From Paenalcaligenes sp050487225 (lineage in GTDB: Bacteria; Pseudomonadota; Gammaproteobacteria; Burkholderiales; Burkholderiaceae_B), in contig NZ_JBKQGY010000001.1 in NCBI RefSeq assembly GCF_050487225.1, positions 992,001-1,056,000 of the forward strand: DNA of 64,000 nt. Direction: 5' to 3'. Position numbers and translations under genes: made by a program. The notes below the pieces were generated by a model, which saw nothing but the letters and a program-made list of their open reading frames with translations, made no database searches and was not told the origin of the DNA. Of this stretch, positions 1-7,824 are shown one piece after another. Each line of letters begins with the position of its first letter. Within the stretch, counting starts at the first letter, position 1.

Positions 1-2
1 CC

Positions 3-167
3 GCCCACGCCAAACAATTGGGCAATGAAGTCGAAGCCCTATACACCAATGGCCCAGCCGGCGGGGGAGGCGCGAGCAAGTCTACTCGTCAAGTGGTCGC
101 TGTGGCCTCGTTATTATGGCCATCCGACCGTATTCCTCACGCCGTACACATGGAGACTGTGGCATGA
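3..167 (+). CDS. AtuA-family (DUF1446) protein, C-terminal end only
   Basis: Only the last 54 codons are present; the gene starts left of the window. The visible tail carries a glycine-rich GPAGGGGASKSTRQ stretch followed by a hydrophobic strand and ends in METVA. This resembles the C-terminus of the acyclic terpene utilisation AtuA / DUF1446 family as I remember it. The stop codon overlaps the next start (ATGA at 164-167), so the two genes are translationally coupled. The pairing of a DUF1446 protein with the small AtuA-related protein downstream is the usual arrangement and supports the call. Family members are linked to acyl-CoA or terpenoid catabolism, but the substrate here cannot be told from 54 residues. 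Confidence 0.6.
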   Translation, partial: AHAKQLGNEVEALYTNGPAGGGGASKSTRQVVAVASLLWPSDRIPHAVHMETVA

Positions 168-490
168 AACTACACCAACTCGCCCACTCCCGTACGGGCG
201 ACAAAGGCGACACCTCTAACATTTCGATCATCGCCTACTCGGCTGACGACTACGGCTATCTATGCCAACAACTTAGCCCCGAACGTGTGCAAACACACTT
301 ACAAGGCTTAATGCCCGAAGTACCGCCAGCAGAGTGGCGCATCACACGCTACGAACTGCCACAACTGCAGGCACTAAACTTTGTGATTTCAGGCGTACTA
401 CGAGGCGGTGTAACCCGGTCTACCGCTTTGGATGCGCACGGAAAGAGCTTAAGTAGCTTGATGTTGGATCTAGAACTTGAGGCTCGGTAA
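164..490 (+). CDS. AtuA-related small protein (ferredoxin-like fold domain)
   Basis: A 108-residue protein with the start placed at ATG 164, which overlaps the upstream stop. An in-frame ATG at 116 would extend it into the preceding gene and is less likely. The N-terminus LAHSRTGDKGDTSNIS and the later RYELPQLQALNFV and GGVTRSTALDAHGKS segments match the conserved small domain that is either fused to the C-terminus of AtuA/DUF1446 proteins or encoded just after them. It probably forms a complex with, or completes, the upstream protein. The molecular function of the family is not well defined. A rho-independent terminator follows immediately, closing this transcription unit. Confidence 0.7.
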   Translation: MKLHQLAHSRTGDKGDTSNISIIAYSADDYGYLCQQLSPERVQTHLQGLMPEVPPAEWRITRYELPQLQALNFVISGVLRGGVTRSTALDAHGKSLSSLMLDLELEAR

Positions 491-492
491 AT

Positions 493-519
493 AAAAGGTG
501 GCGTAACGCCACCTTTTTT
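493..519 (+). terminator. rho-independent terminator after the AtuA pair
   Basis: Arms AAAAGGTGGCG (493-503) and CGCCACCTTTT (507-517) pair perfectly around a TAA loop, and the T run continues to 519. It starts three bases after the stop at 490. Confidence 0.9.
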
Positions 520-662
520 ATTGCGCTACCCTACGCACTTCGCTGGCCTTCGCTTAAAAGTTACCGCATATTACTCCTGAAGAACGATGCTATTTTTACC
601 GCTACTATAAAAGGCAGGCCACACGCCTTTAGCGAACAATAACAACGCAGGAGCAACACAGC

Positions 663-2432
663 ATGACAGCAGACATTGCGGTAGTTTTAGGTTTAGCTTT
701 CATAGCCATTATTTTGTTTGCCACGGAAAAGCTCAGAATAGATGCAATTGCCTTATTGGTGTTAGGCATTCTGGCCATTCTAGGATTAATCTCCCCTGAA
801 CAGGCCGTAGCAGGGTTTAGCAATGCGGCCACCATTACCGTCGCAGCCATGTTCGTACTCGCAGCCGGTCTGCAAAACAGTGGCGCGCTCTCTGGCATTG
901 GTGATTTGTTAAGTAAGGCCAAATCTCCCTTTCAGTTTCTGCTTGTTCTCTTTCTGGTTCTGGCTGTCATTGCCCCTTTCGTAAACAATACCGCCGTAGT
1001 TGCCGTCTTTATCCCCATTGTGATGACGGCTACCGCGCGCATAGGCATGTCGGCCTCTAAAGCCCTGATTCCACTCTCGTATGTGTCACAAATGGCGGGG
1101 GTATGTACGCTGGTAGGTACCTCAACCAACCTGCTAGTGAACGCCATTGCCCGCGACATGGGACACCCTGGCTTTAGCATGTTTGAATTCACCTCCTTAG
1201 GGGTCATTTGTATGGCCGTAGGGTGTGTGTACTTACTAACTATAGGACGCTGGCTATTACCCGACACGCGCGGCAGTGAGCTTGTTGAAGAGTACGAACT
1301 GGGCAAATACATCACCGAATTACGCGTCATGCCTGACTCCTCGTTAATAGGACAATCGGTTGGCGACGCCAAACTGGGTGAGGAATACGGTGTGTTTGTA
1401 CTAGAGCTACTACGCGATGGCCGCAAAGTGTGGGGACCTCGTGAGCAAAAACTGGAACAAGACGACATCTTGCTCGCCCGAGGTGACTGGACACAGCTAG
1501 ACGAGCTACGTAAACAAACTGGCTTAGAAGTGGACCCTCAGTTCAAACTAGAACAAAAATCCTTTGAACAAGTAGAGCAGGTACTCACCGAGGTGATGAT
1601 TGCGCCACGCTCCCGCATTAGTGGCGGCACACTGAGCGCCTTAGGCCACGTTGGTTGGTACAAAAACGTAACCGTACTCGGCATTCATAGACGCGGGCAA
1701 GTGCTGCGTGAGCAGCTGAAAACCGTACGTTTACGGGTGGGTGACATACTACTGCTACTCATCCCTGAATCTGAAAAATCCGACTTACGCGCCGACAAAA
1801 ACCTCATCGTCTTGTCTGAGCGTGAAGCTGAGAAAAAAATGGGCTGGCGTGCGCCCTTTGCCTTGCTGACCATGGCGTTAGTTATTGCCCTGCCAGCCCT
1901 AGGCTGGGTGCCCATTAGCATTACCTCATTGCTGGGTGCTGTTGCCATGGCACTGGCGGGTTGCTTACAAGCTGATGAGGTGTATGACGCTATAGACTGG
2001 CGCATTATCATCCTCATGGCGGGTTTATTACCGTTAGGGATGGCCATGAGCGAAACTGGTGCAGCTGCATTTTTAGTCGAAAATACCGTGGGCTTAGTGC
2101 AATCTTACGGGCCATTAACCGTGTTGGCGGTGGTGTACTTAATGGCACTCTTACTCACCGAGTTCATGAGTAACGCGGCGGCGGCCGTGCTGCTTACCCC
2201 CCTCGGCATGTCCACCGCACACATGCTGGATGTAGACGCCACCCCTTTCCTTATTGCGGTCACCTTTGCGGCCTCTACCAGCTTTGCTACGCCCGTAGGC
2301 TATCAAACCAACACCATGGTGTATGGTGCGGGTGGTTATAAATTCACGGACTTCATTAAGGTAGGCTTACCACTCAACCTGCTGTTCTGGGTGCTAGGCG
2401 TCGTGTTTATTCCGATATTTTGGCCTTTTTAG
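663..2432 (+). CDS. SLC13-family permease with two TrkA-C (RCK_C) domains
   Basis: A 589-residue inner-membrane transporter. About five hydrophobic segments lie between residues 5 and 200. A soluble insert of about 190 residues follows (roughly 205-395), containing two RCK_C-like repeats beginning near ELRVMPDSSLIGQSV and EVMIAPRSRISG. A second membrane half runs from about 400 to the end. This layout is that of the SLC13 / CitMHS-like permeases that move divalent anions such as sulfate or dicarboxylates, usually with sodium. The motifs NNTAVVAVFIPI and SNAAAAVLLTPL are the paired substrate/cation-binding signatures of the family. An AGGAG ribosome site precedes ATG 663. It is flanked by an upstream terminator and a convergent gene, so it is monocistronic. 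The substrate is not decidable from sequence. Confidence 0.85.
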   Translation: MTADIAVVLGLAFIAIILFATEKLRIDAIALLVLGILAILGLISPEQAVAGFSNAATITVAAMFVLAAGLQNSGALSGIGDLLSKAKSPFQFLLVLFLVLAVIAPFVNNTAVVAVFIPIVMTATARIGMSASKALIPLSYVSQMAGVCTLVGTSTNLLVNAIARDMGHPGFSMFEFTSLGVICMAVGCVYLLTIGRWLLPDTRGSELVEEYELGKYITELRVMPDSSLIGQSVGDAKLGEEYGVFVLELLRDGRKVWGPREQKLEQDDILLARGDWTQLDELRKQTGLEVDPQFKLEQKSFEQVEQVLTEVMIAPRSRISGGTLSALGHVGWYKNVTVLGIHRRGQVLREQLKTVRLRVGDILLLLIPESEKSDLRADKNLIVLSEREAEKKMGWRAPFALLTMALVIALPALGWVPISITSLLGAVAMALAGCLQADEVYDAIDWRIIILMAGLLPLGMAMSETGAAAFLVENTVGLVQSYGPLTVLAVVYLMALLLTEFMSNAAAAVLLTPLGMSTAHMLDVDATPFLIAVTFAASTSFATPVGYQTNTMVYGAGGYKFTDFIKVGLPLNLLFWVLGVVFIPIFWPF

Positions 2433-2440
2433 TCCAGTTT

Positions 2441-3142
2441 TCACTGCAACAAGTGTGTAGCGGGCACCGTCACTCGCTGGCCATTTTCCACTATCACTAT
2501 TGCTGTCGAGGTTTGTATAGCAATCTGTTTAGCGGACTCTGCCGCACGCTGCAACGCTATGAAAGAGGCTGATAAATCTGGGTTGCTGGCCTCGACTAGG
2601 TTGCTCGTACTGATATGCCCTGCTTCCCCCCACTCCAACAGCCTAGGCGGATGGACGGAATTATCATAAAGCACCCAATCATCCACATGATGACGGTATT
2701 GCTGCGTTAGATTTTTCATACCCGCCTCAAAGCGCCTGCGTATTACCGCTTCTGGAATATGATGACCACCTTGACGCACGCGTTGCGCAACGCGCTCTAC
2801 CGCCATATCTGCGTGGGGCAAGCTTAAAAAATACAAACTGACGCGATAGCCTTGCGCTCGCCACTGTGGGATATGGCGAATATAACCCTGACCTGACAAC
2901 GTAGTTTCTACAGCAAAGCTCTGGTTTTGTTCTACCGCCTGCCTTACCTCGTCAAGCATCAAGCGCCCTGCTTTGATCGCCATCGTCTCTGGCGCAAAAG
3001 GTGATAAACCCGCCGCGATTAAGTCCGCATTAATAAAACGTACAACCTTCGCTTCCGCAGGTAAAAAAGCACGGGCAAACGTGGTTTTCCCTGCTCCATT
3101 TGGCCCTGCCAAGATAAGGATTTTTTTGTTGCTCGTTGTCAT
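2441..3142 (-). CDS. zeta-toxin-like P-loop kinase
   Basis: A 233-residue P-loop protein. The Walker A motif GPNGAGKTTFARAF lies at about residues 14-27 and is followed by the zeta-type INADLIAAGLSPFAPE segment and a FAVETTLSG segment. These match the zeta toxin / UDP-N-acetylglucosamine kinase family (PF06414). The chosen start, ATG at 3142, has a GGA ribosome site eight bases upstream; a GTG at 3154 is possible but lacks one. No epsilon-type or other small antitoxin gene lies beside it. It may therefore be one of the chromosomal zeta-like kinases with a housekeeping or unknown role rather than an active toxin pair. Its 3' end is eight bases from the convergent permease gene. Confidence 0.75.
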   Translation of the reverse strand: MTTSNKKILILAGPNGAGKTTFARAFLPAEAKVVRFINADLIAAGLSPFAPETMAIKAGRLMLDEVRQAVEQNQSFAVETTLSGQGYIRHIPQWRAQGYRVSLYFLSLPHADMAVERVAQRVRQGGHHIPEAVIRRRFEAGMKNLTQQYRHHVDDWVLYDNSVHPPRLLEWGEAGHISTSNLVEASNPDLSASFIALQRAAESAKQIAIQTSTAIVIVENGQRVTVPATHLLQ

Positions 3143-3223
3143 AACTGCATCCACATGACTAGTAGAACAAAATTTATACCATGCCTCTGCACAAGAGGCT
3201 CAGCAACGAGCCACCAACACAAA

Positions 3224-3259
3224 AAAGCCAGAACCCAGGCAATACTGGATTCTGGCTTT
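3224..3259 (-). terminator. terminator downstream of mesX-mesD
   Basis: A 15-bp stem (AAAGCCAGAACCCAG with CTGGATTCTGGCTTT, one G-T pair) around GCAATA. Read on the minus strand it is followed by six Ts. It lies 65 bases past the mesD stop and also shields the zeta-like gene. Confidence 0.85.
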
Positions 3260-3323
3260 AGACCGTAGCATCCCCCACTCATGTCGTTGGGGAAACGTTA
3301 CTACGCAGACTTCTCTACAACGA

Positions 3324-4355
3324 TTACTTACCCGCCAATTCTTTACGAATAATCTCTGCACCGGCGCTTAGCGCATGCATTTTGCCGCGTGCTACATTGC
3401 GTGGCAGTGGAGCCATACCGCAGTTGGTAGACGGGTACAGGTTTTCAGCATCCACAAACTGCAGAGCTTTACGCAAGGTGTTGGCAACGTCTTCTGGCGT
3501 TTCAATGTTGTTAGTGGCCACATCAATCGCCCCTACCATCACTTTCTTGCCACGAATCAGTTCAATCAAATCCATTGGCACGTGCGAGTTCTGGCACTCC
3601 AGCGACACGATATCAATCTTAGATTGCTGCAGTTTAGGGAAAGACTCTTCGTACTGGCGCCACTCGGAACCCAGCGTTTTCTTCCAATCCGTGTTGGCTT
3701 TAATGCCGTAGCCATAACAAATGTGTACGGCTGTTTCACATTTCAGACCTTCGATAGCGCGTTCCAGAGTGGCAATACCCCATTCATTCACTTCATCAAA
3801 GAACACGTTAAAAGCAGGCTCATCAAACTGGATGATATCTACACCAGCCGCTTCCAGCTCTTTAGCTTCTTGGTTCAGAATCTTGGCAAATTCCCATGCC
3901 AGTTTTTCACGGCTTTTGTAGTGGTTATCGTAAAGCGTGTCGATCATGGTCATAGGACCAGGCAACGCCCATTTGATAGGCTGCTTGGTCAACTGACGCA
4001 AAAACTTAGCATCTTCCACAAACACAGGTTTAGTGCGTGATACCGCACTTACCACGGTAGGAACGCTAGCATCGTAACGGTCGCGGATTCTTACGGTTTC
4101 GCGTTTCTCGAAATCCACACCAGCCAAGTGCTCAATAAAGGTGGTCACAAAGTGCTGACGTGTTTGCTCACCATCACTAATAATGTCGATGCCCGCATGC
4201 TCTTGCTCTTTGAGTGCCAAACGCAGCGCATCTTGTTTACCTTCAACCAGCCCTTCACCCTCTAGTTTCCAAGGGGACCACAGTTTCTCTGGCTCAGCCA
4301 GCCAAGACGGTTTAGGCAGGCTGCCTGCGGTAGACGTGGGTAACAGTTTTTTCAT
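3324..4355 (-). CDS. mesD: folate-independent methionine synthase core, MesD type
   Basis: A 343-residue homologue of the C-terminal catalytic barrel of cobalamin-independent methionine synthase (MetE, PF01717), without the MetE N-terminal half. The zinc ligand set is visible: H211 and C213 in HICYGYG, E253 in SLECQNSH, and C312 in STNCGMAPLPR. The homocysteine-binding N-terminal TSTAGSLPKPSW is also present. Short stand-alone MetE barrels act as folate-independent core methionine synthases. The class called MesD is defined by its partnership with a DUF1852 protein (MesX), which is exactly the gene 27 bases upstream. It would make methionine in the cytoplasm from homocysteine and a non-folate methyl donor. 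No good Shine-Dalgarno is seen before the ATG, so translation may be coupled to mesX. Confidence 0.85.
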   Translation of the reverse strand: MKKLLPTSTAGSLPKPSWLAEPEKLWSPWKLEGEGLVEGKQDALRLALKEQEHAGIDIISDGEQTRQHFVTTFIEHLAGVDFEKRETVRIRDRYDASVPTVVSAVSRTKPVFVEDAKFLRQLTKQPIKWALPGPMTMIDTLYDNHYKSREKLAWEFAKILNQEAKELEAAGVDIIQFDEPAFNVFFDEVNEWGIATLERAIEGLKCETAVHICYGYGIKANTDWKKTLGSEWRQYEESFPKLQQSKIDIVSLECQNSHVPMDLIELIRGKKVMVGAIDVATNNIETPEDVANTLRKALQFVDAENLYPSTNCGMAPLPRNVARGKMHALSAGAEIIRKELAGK

Positions 4356-4382
4356 AATAGGTGTCGTAATTTTTGTCGTTAA

Positions 4383-5360
4383 TCAAAGAGCGTAATTCGT
4401 CGCCCATTGTTCAAGAATGGCTTTATAAGGCTTGATGAACTTTTCTTCAGTGAACTTACCTTGCTCTACTGCCAATTGGCTACGCTCTTCCCTATCGTAG
4501 ACAATTTGCGTGAAGGAGTGGTCCTGATTCGTCAAGCGCGGCTGGTAAACCTTTCCTGCTACAGAGTTCGCATTGTAAATTTCAGGGCGGTAAATTCGCT
4601 GGAAGGTTTCCATCGTACTGATAGTACTAATAAGCTCAAGATTTGTGTAATCGTTCAGCAAATCGCCACTGAAGTAAAAGGCAAACGGTGCTGCACTATT
4701 TTTAGGCATAAAGTACCTAACTCGCAAGCCCATTTTCTCAAAGTACTGATCGGTAGAAGAAAACTCATCCTGCCTGTACTCCACACCCAGTATAGGATGT
4801 GTGTTTTCAGTGCGGTAGTAAGTCTTGCTACTGGATACGCTTAAGCAAATAACCGGAGGTTTGCTGAAGTTTTCTTTATAGGTATTGGAGTTCACGAAGT
4901 ACTGGAACAGTTTCCCGTGCAAATCGCCAAAGCCCTCAGGCATGCTAAAACCATTTTTGTTTTTATTGTGCTCTAGCAACACGACGCTGAAGTCATAGTC
5001 ACGTACGTAAGACGAGAAGTTGTTCCCCACGATCCCTTCAATGCGTTGATTCGTTTTGTGATCAACCACATTGGTTTTCAGTATTTCGATGACAGGGAAA
5101 GCAGAACCGTTGCCTTCAACATCCAGATCAACCGAAACAATATCCAACTCAATGGAGTAACGGTCACCAGTTGGGTTATCCCACTCCGCTAAGCTATTGA
5201 AACGGTTATTCATCATTGTCAGTGTGTTGAGCAAATTCTGTTTTCTGCTCTCGCCTCTGGCCAAGTTTGCGAAGTTGGTGGTGATGCGCGTATTTTCAGA
5301 AGGATGGTAGTTCTCATCAAATCTGAGCGTCTTGATACTAAAGGCAAACTCTTTACTCAT
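4383..5360 (-). CDS. mesX: DUF1852 protein, putative oxygenase MesX
   Basis: A 325-residue soluble protein with no signal peptide that I recognise as DUF1852, the obligate partner of MesD-type methionine synthases. The family is proposed to generate the methyl donor in an oxygen-dependent reaction; the chemistry is not settled. Conserved-looking stretches include FDENYHPSENTRITTNFANL at the N-terminus, GNNFSSYVRDYDFSVVLLEH, and MGLRVRYFMPKNSAAPFAFY. AAGAAG sits five bases before the ATG. It is the first gene of the mesX-mesD operon and is divergent from a metR-like regulator. A 17-bp palindrome lies 29 bases before its start. The pairing with mesD makes the assignment firm although no catalytic residues can be named. 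Confidence 0.85.
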   Translation of the reverse strand: MSKEFAFSIKTLRFDENYHPSENTRITTNFANLARGESRKQNLLNTLTMMNNRFNSLAEWDNPTGDRYSIELDIVSVDLDVEGNGSAFPVIEILKTNVVDHKTNQRIEGIVGNNFSSYVRDYDFSVVLLEHNKNKNGFSMPEGFGDLHGKLFQYFVNSNTYKENFSKPPVICLSVSSSKTYYRTENTHPILGVEYRQDEFSSTDQYFEKMGLRVRYFMPKNSAAPFAFYFSGDLLNDYTNLELISTISTMETFQRIYRPEIYNANSVAGKVYQPRLTNQDHSFTQIVYDREERSQLAVEQGKFTEEKFIKPYKAILEQWATNYAL

Positions 5361-5389
5361 TTTCTTCTTAAACCCTAAATTTATTAGCC

Positions 5390-5406
5390 AAACCCTAATT
5401 GGGTTT
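5390..5406. promoter_or_regulatory. 17-bp palindrome upstream of mesX, candidate operator
   Basis: AAACCC-TAATT-GGGTTT is a perfect inverted repeat with 6-bp arms. A further AAACCCTAA half-site lies at 5370-5378, 20 bases closer to mesX. The position just upstream of the mesX start suits a repressor or activator site. It does not match the TGAA-N5-TTCA MetR consensus. Confidence 0.45.
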
Positions 5407-5483
5407 TATGCTTATCCGGCGATTGAGTTAATGTGATTACTCTCATTGAACGTGTAGGTGTACTCATTTCGTGATGTACAGCC

Positions 5484-5516
5484 AGAAAACACTAGGCGAC
5501 TACGCCAAAGTTTTCT
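5484..5516. repeat. intergenic hairpin between mesX and metR
   Basis: Outer arms AGAAAAC (5484-5490) and GTTTTCT (5510-5516) enclose inner arms GGCG (5495-5498) and CGCC (5503-5506). No T run follows, so it is not a plain terminator. On the minus strand it could lie in the mesX leader. Confidence 0.5.
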
Positions 5517-5638
5517 GCGAAAACGACTCCTTATTTGTCTATACCCTGCGCGTAACGCTGCAACGGCGACATGCTCTGACTTCACAGGCAAGAACAAGGA
5601 GAGACATGCATTGTAGGAAAGCCAACCAATGAAGTAAA

Positions 5639-6577
5639 ATGGCTTTATCTCAACAATCCATGAGTATTTTTCATAGCATGTTAGAACGCATCCATTTAGC
5701 CATTGTGCAGCAGGTAGAACAACAAGGTTCCTTAACCGCCGCCGCAGGCGTACTGCATGTGACCCAATCAGCGCTGAGCCACAGCATGCGCAAGCTAGAG
5801 CAACAATTGGGGACCGAGATTTGGCGACGCGAGGGGCGCAGCCTACAACTCACACAAGCCGGGCAATACCTACTCGCTGTCGCTAATCGTGTGCTACCAC
5901 AGTTAGATCTCGCTGAAGAACGCTTGCAGCAGTTTGCACAAGGCGAACGGGGGTCTTTGCGTATAGGTATGGAATGCCACCCTTGCTACCAATGGCTACT
6001 CAAGATCGTGGCACCGTACCTCAGTGCGTGGCCCGATGTGGATGTGGACGTAAAACAGAAATTCCAATTTAGTGGCATCGGTGCGCTCTATGGTTATGAG
6101 GTAGACCTACTTGTCACCCCCGACCCTATCTACAAACCCGGTTTGACCTTTGAGCCAGTGTTCGATTACGAACAAGTACTGGTGGTTGCCAAAGGGCACG
6201 CACTCGCCAACGAGACCTATGTCAAGCCGCACCACATCACCAAAGAGGTGCTAATCACCTATCCCGTAGATGTTGATCGCCTAGATATTTATAACCACTT
6301 TTTGCTACCCGCTGGCGTCACCCCTAAGCGTCATAAAACCATCGAAACCACCGACATCATGCTGCAGATGGTGGCAAGTGGGCGTGGTGTTGCCGCCCTG
6401 CCGCGCTGGCTGGTGGAAGAGTATGCAGAAAAACTCGCTATAGTACCGGTGCGCTTAGGGGCTAAAGGCATTGCCAAGCATATTTACTTAGGCGCACGAG
6501 AGACGGATACCTCCATTGATTATGTACGGGCGTTTATAGAATTAGCGCGTGGGCCCTCCACCACTGCTTCTAACTAG
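5639..6577 (+). CDS. metR: LysR-family regulator, MetR-like
   Basis: A 312-residue LysR-type regulator with an N-terminal winged helix-turn-helix (about residues 18-75: GSLTAAAGVLHVTQSALSHS) and a substrate-binding effector domain. Several stretches track E. coli MetR closely: IGMECHPCYQWL, FDYEQVLVVAKGHALA, TYPVDVDRLDIYNHFLLPAG and LQMVASGRGVAALPRWLVE. MetR uses homocysteine as co-inducer and controls methionine genes. Divergence from mesX-mesD supports the same role here. ATG 5639 has a weak GAAG site; ATG 5678 would align with the E. coli start and is a real alternative. It ends with a short linker and then an unknown gene on the same strand. Confidence 0.8.
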   Translation: MALSQQSMSIFHSMLERIHLAIVQQVEQQGSLTAAAGVLHVTQSALSHSMRKLEQQLGTEIWRREGRSLQLTQAGQYLLAVANRVLPQLDLAEERLQQFAQGERGSLRIGMECHPCYQWLLKIVAPYLSAWPDVDVDVKQKFQFSGIGALYGYEVDLLVTPDPIYKPGLTFEPVFDYEQVLVVAKGHALANETYVKPHHITKEVLITYPVDVDRLDIYNHFLLPAGVTPKRHKTIETTDIMLQMVASGRGVAALPRWLVEEYAEKLAIVPVRLGAKGIAKHIYLGARETDTSIDYVRAFIELARGPSTTASN

Positions 6578-6652
6578 CCTAAACCCATTGATTAATGGTA
6601 CAAAACTGCCCATCTCACTCTAACCGCACATTACCTAAACTCTGGCCCTCTT

Positions 6653-7036
6653 ATGCACATTAGCACCCAAGAATTTCCTCGCGTCTGGTTCTCAAACATT
6701 GCCCCCGCTAACTGGCAACAAGAACTGGAGGCCTTACTCGCTAAAGGCCAACGTTTTGTACTACTCACGCGTGAGTTGCCTGGTGCCGATAAGGAACAGG
6801 CCAAAGCTCAAGAAGAATTCGGACAATGGGTAAAAGAGAATCACCGCAATTTTCGTAAAACCTGTGCAGGCTGTGTAGTCGTCGTCAATAACGCGTTACT
6901 CGCTTTTTCTATAGGCTTTTTTGTAGCGCCCTTAAGTAAAAAGCTAGGGATTCCCGTGCTGGTCGCACAGGAAGATAATCTGGACGAACAGGTTGCCACT
7001 TGTATGGCGGCTAACACGACCATAGAAAACAGCTAA
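6653..7036 (+). CDS. conserved-looking hypothetical protein, 127 aa
   Basis: I do not recognise this family. It is a soluble-looking 127-residue protein with no signal peptide. A central acidic/charged helix (about 45-65) is followed by RKTCAGCVVVVNN and a hydrophobic strand ALLAFSIGFFVAPL. Cysteines occur at C71, C74 and near the C-terminus (TCMAAN). Alternating strands and helices would fit a small alpha/beta fold. It lies 75 bases downstream of metR on the same strand, with no terminator seen between, so it may be co-transcribed and linked to methionine metabolism; that is only positional evidence. Base composition is like its neighbours, and it reads as a genuine gene. Confidence 0.6.
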   Translation: MHISTQEFPRVWFSNIAPANWQQELEALLAKGQRFVLLTRELPGADKEQAKAQEEFGQWVKENHRNFRKTCAGCVVVVNNALLAFSIGFFVAPLSKKLGIPVLVAQEDNLDEQVATCMAANTTIENS

Positions 7037-7173
7037 AAAAAAGCACTGATGTTGCAGCACAATGTAGGCGGTATGCCTGCTACGTCTACGGCGCTGCGTA
7101 CAGGTCTCCGCTTCCTCACGCCCTACTGATCTATTTTTACATATCAAAATAAGATAAATATATGTAATAGCTA

Positions 7174-7227
7174 ATCAAACCATTGTTTTGATCTTCTATG
7201 ATATATTTAATTAAGGTACTGATATAT
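7174..7227 (+). promoter_or_regulatory. repeat-rich operator/promoter region of hipBA
   Basis: An inverted repeat ATCAAA (7174-7179) / TTTGAT (7187-7192) with a 7-nt spacer is followed by two direct copies of TGATATAT at 7199-7206 and 7220-7227. Their 21-bp spacing is two helical turns. The AT-rich block lies directly before hipB, as expected for HipB autoregulation. Confidence 0.55.
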
Positions 7228-7242
7228 AAGAACAGATCAATT

Positions 7243-7824
7243 ATGGACTATAACCTCGCCCACTTCGCTGACCGTCTGCGGGAAGCCCGCATCGCTAAAA
7301 ACGTAAGCCAACGCGAGCTGAGTAAGTTGGCTGGCGTCCCACAGTCACATATCTCCAAAATTGAAAGCAATCAGGTGGACCTACGGCTTTCCAGCTTAAT
7401 TGCTCTTGCCAATGCGCTAGACCTAGAAGTCGCGCTGATACCGCGCAAAGCCATGCCTGCGGTACAGTCCCTCTCACGACAAGCTGTCCAAGGCGCTGCC
7501 TCTCGCGTAGCGACAACGGAAGAGATGCGTAACCTACAAGACACACTACGCACCTTACAAACCACCCTACCCGCTAGGCCTGAACTGGATGCCATACGCA
7601 AAGCCTACTCTGCCCTCAAGTCGCTACCACTGGACAACAGCGCCCTGCGGCACATTCGTCAAATCACCCAAACACTAGGGCGCGATACAGAGCAATGGGC
7701 AGCCATCACTGCAGCTGCACAGAAAATGACGTTACTACGCAATCGTCTCGCCCAGTCCTCAGCAACACACCATACGCTTGCCGAAGCTCAGCCGGCTTAC
7801 TCTCTGGATGAGGATGACGACTAA
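7243..7824 (+). CDS. hipB: HipB-like antitoxin, XRE family, with long C-terminal extension
   Basis: A 193-residue protein. Residues 7-67 form an XRE/Cro helix-turn-helix (RLREARIAKNVSQRELSKLA then GVPQSHISKIESNQVDLRL). The start is placed at ATG 7243, which gives the normal HTH N-terminus; the ATG at 7198 lies inside the operator-like repeats. It neutralises HipA and represses the operon. E. coli HipB has 88 residues, so the helical tail of about 120 residues here, ending in an acidic LDEDDD, is an extension of unknown role. The stop overlaps the hipA start in a TAATG junction, so the two are translationally coupled. Confidence 0.85.
   Translation: MDYNLAHFADRLREARIAKNVSQRELSKLAGVPQSHISKIESNQVDLRLSSLIALANALDLEVALIPRKAMPAVQSLSRQAVQGAASRVATTEEMRNLQDTLRTLQTTLPARPELDAIRKAYSALKSLPLDNSALRHIRQITQTLGRDTEQWAAITAAAQKMTLLRNRLAQSSATHHTLAEAQPAYSLDEDDD

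Noticed and set aside
5412..5597. 61-codon minus-strand open frame between mesX and metR
   Set aside because: It has no ribosome site or family resemblance and overlaps the hairpin and promoter region.
5361..5638. SAM-type riboswitch or a MetR box (TGAA-N5-TTCA) before mesX
   Set aside because: I read both strands and found no riboswitch core or exact MetR consensus; only the 17-bp palindrome and a hairpin are present.
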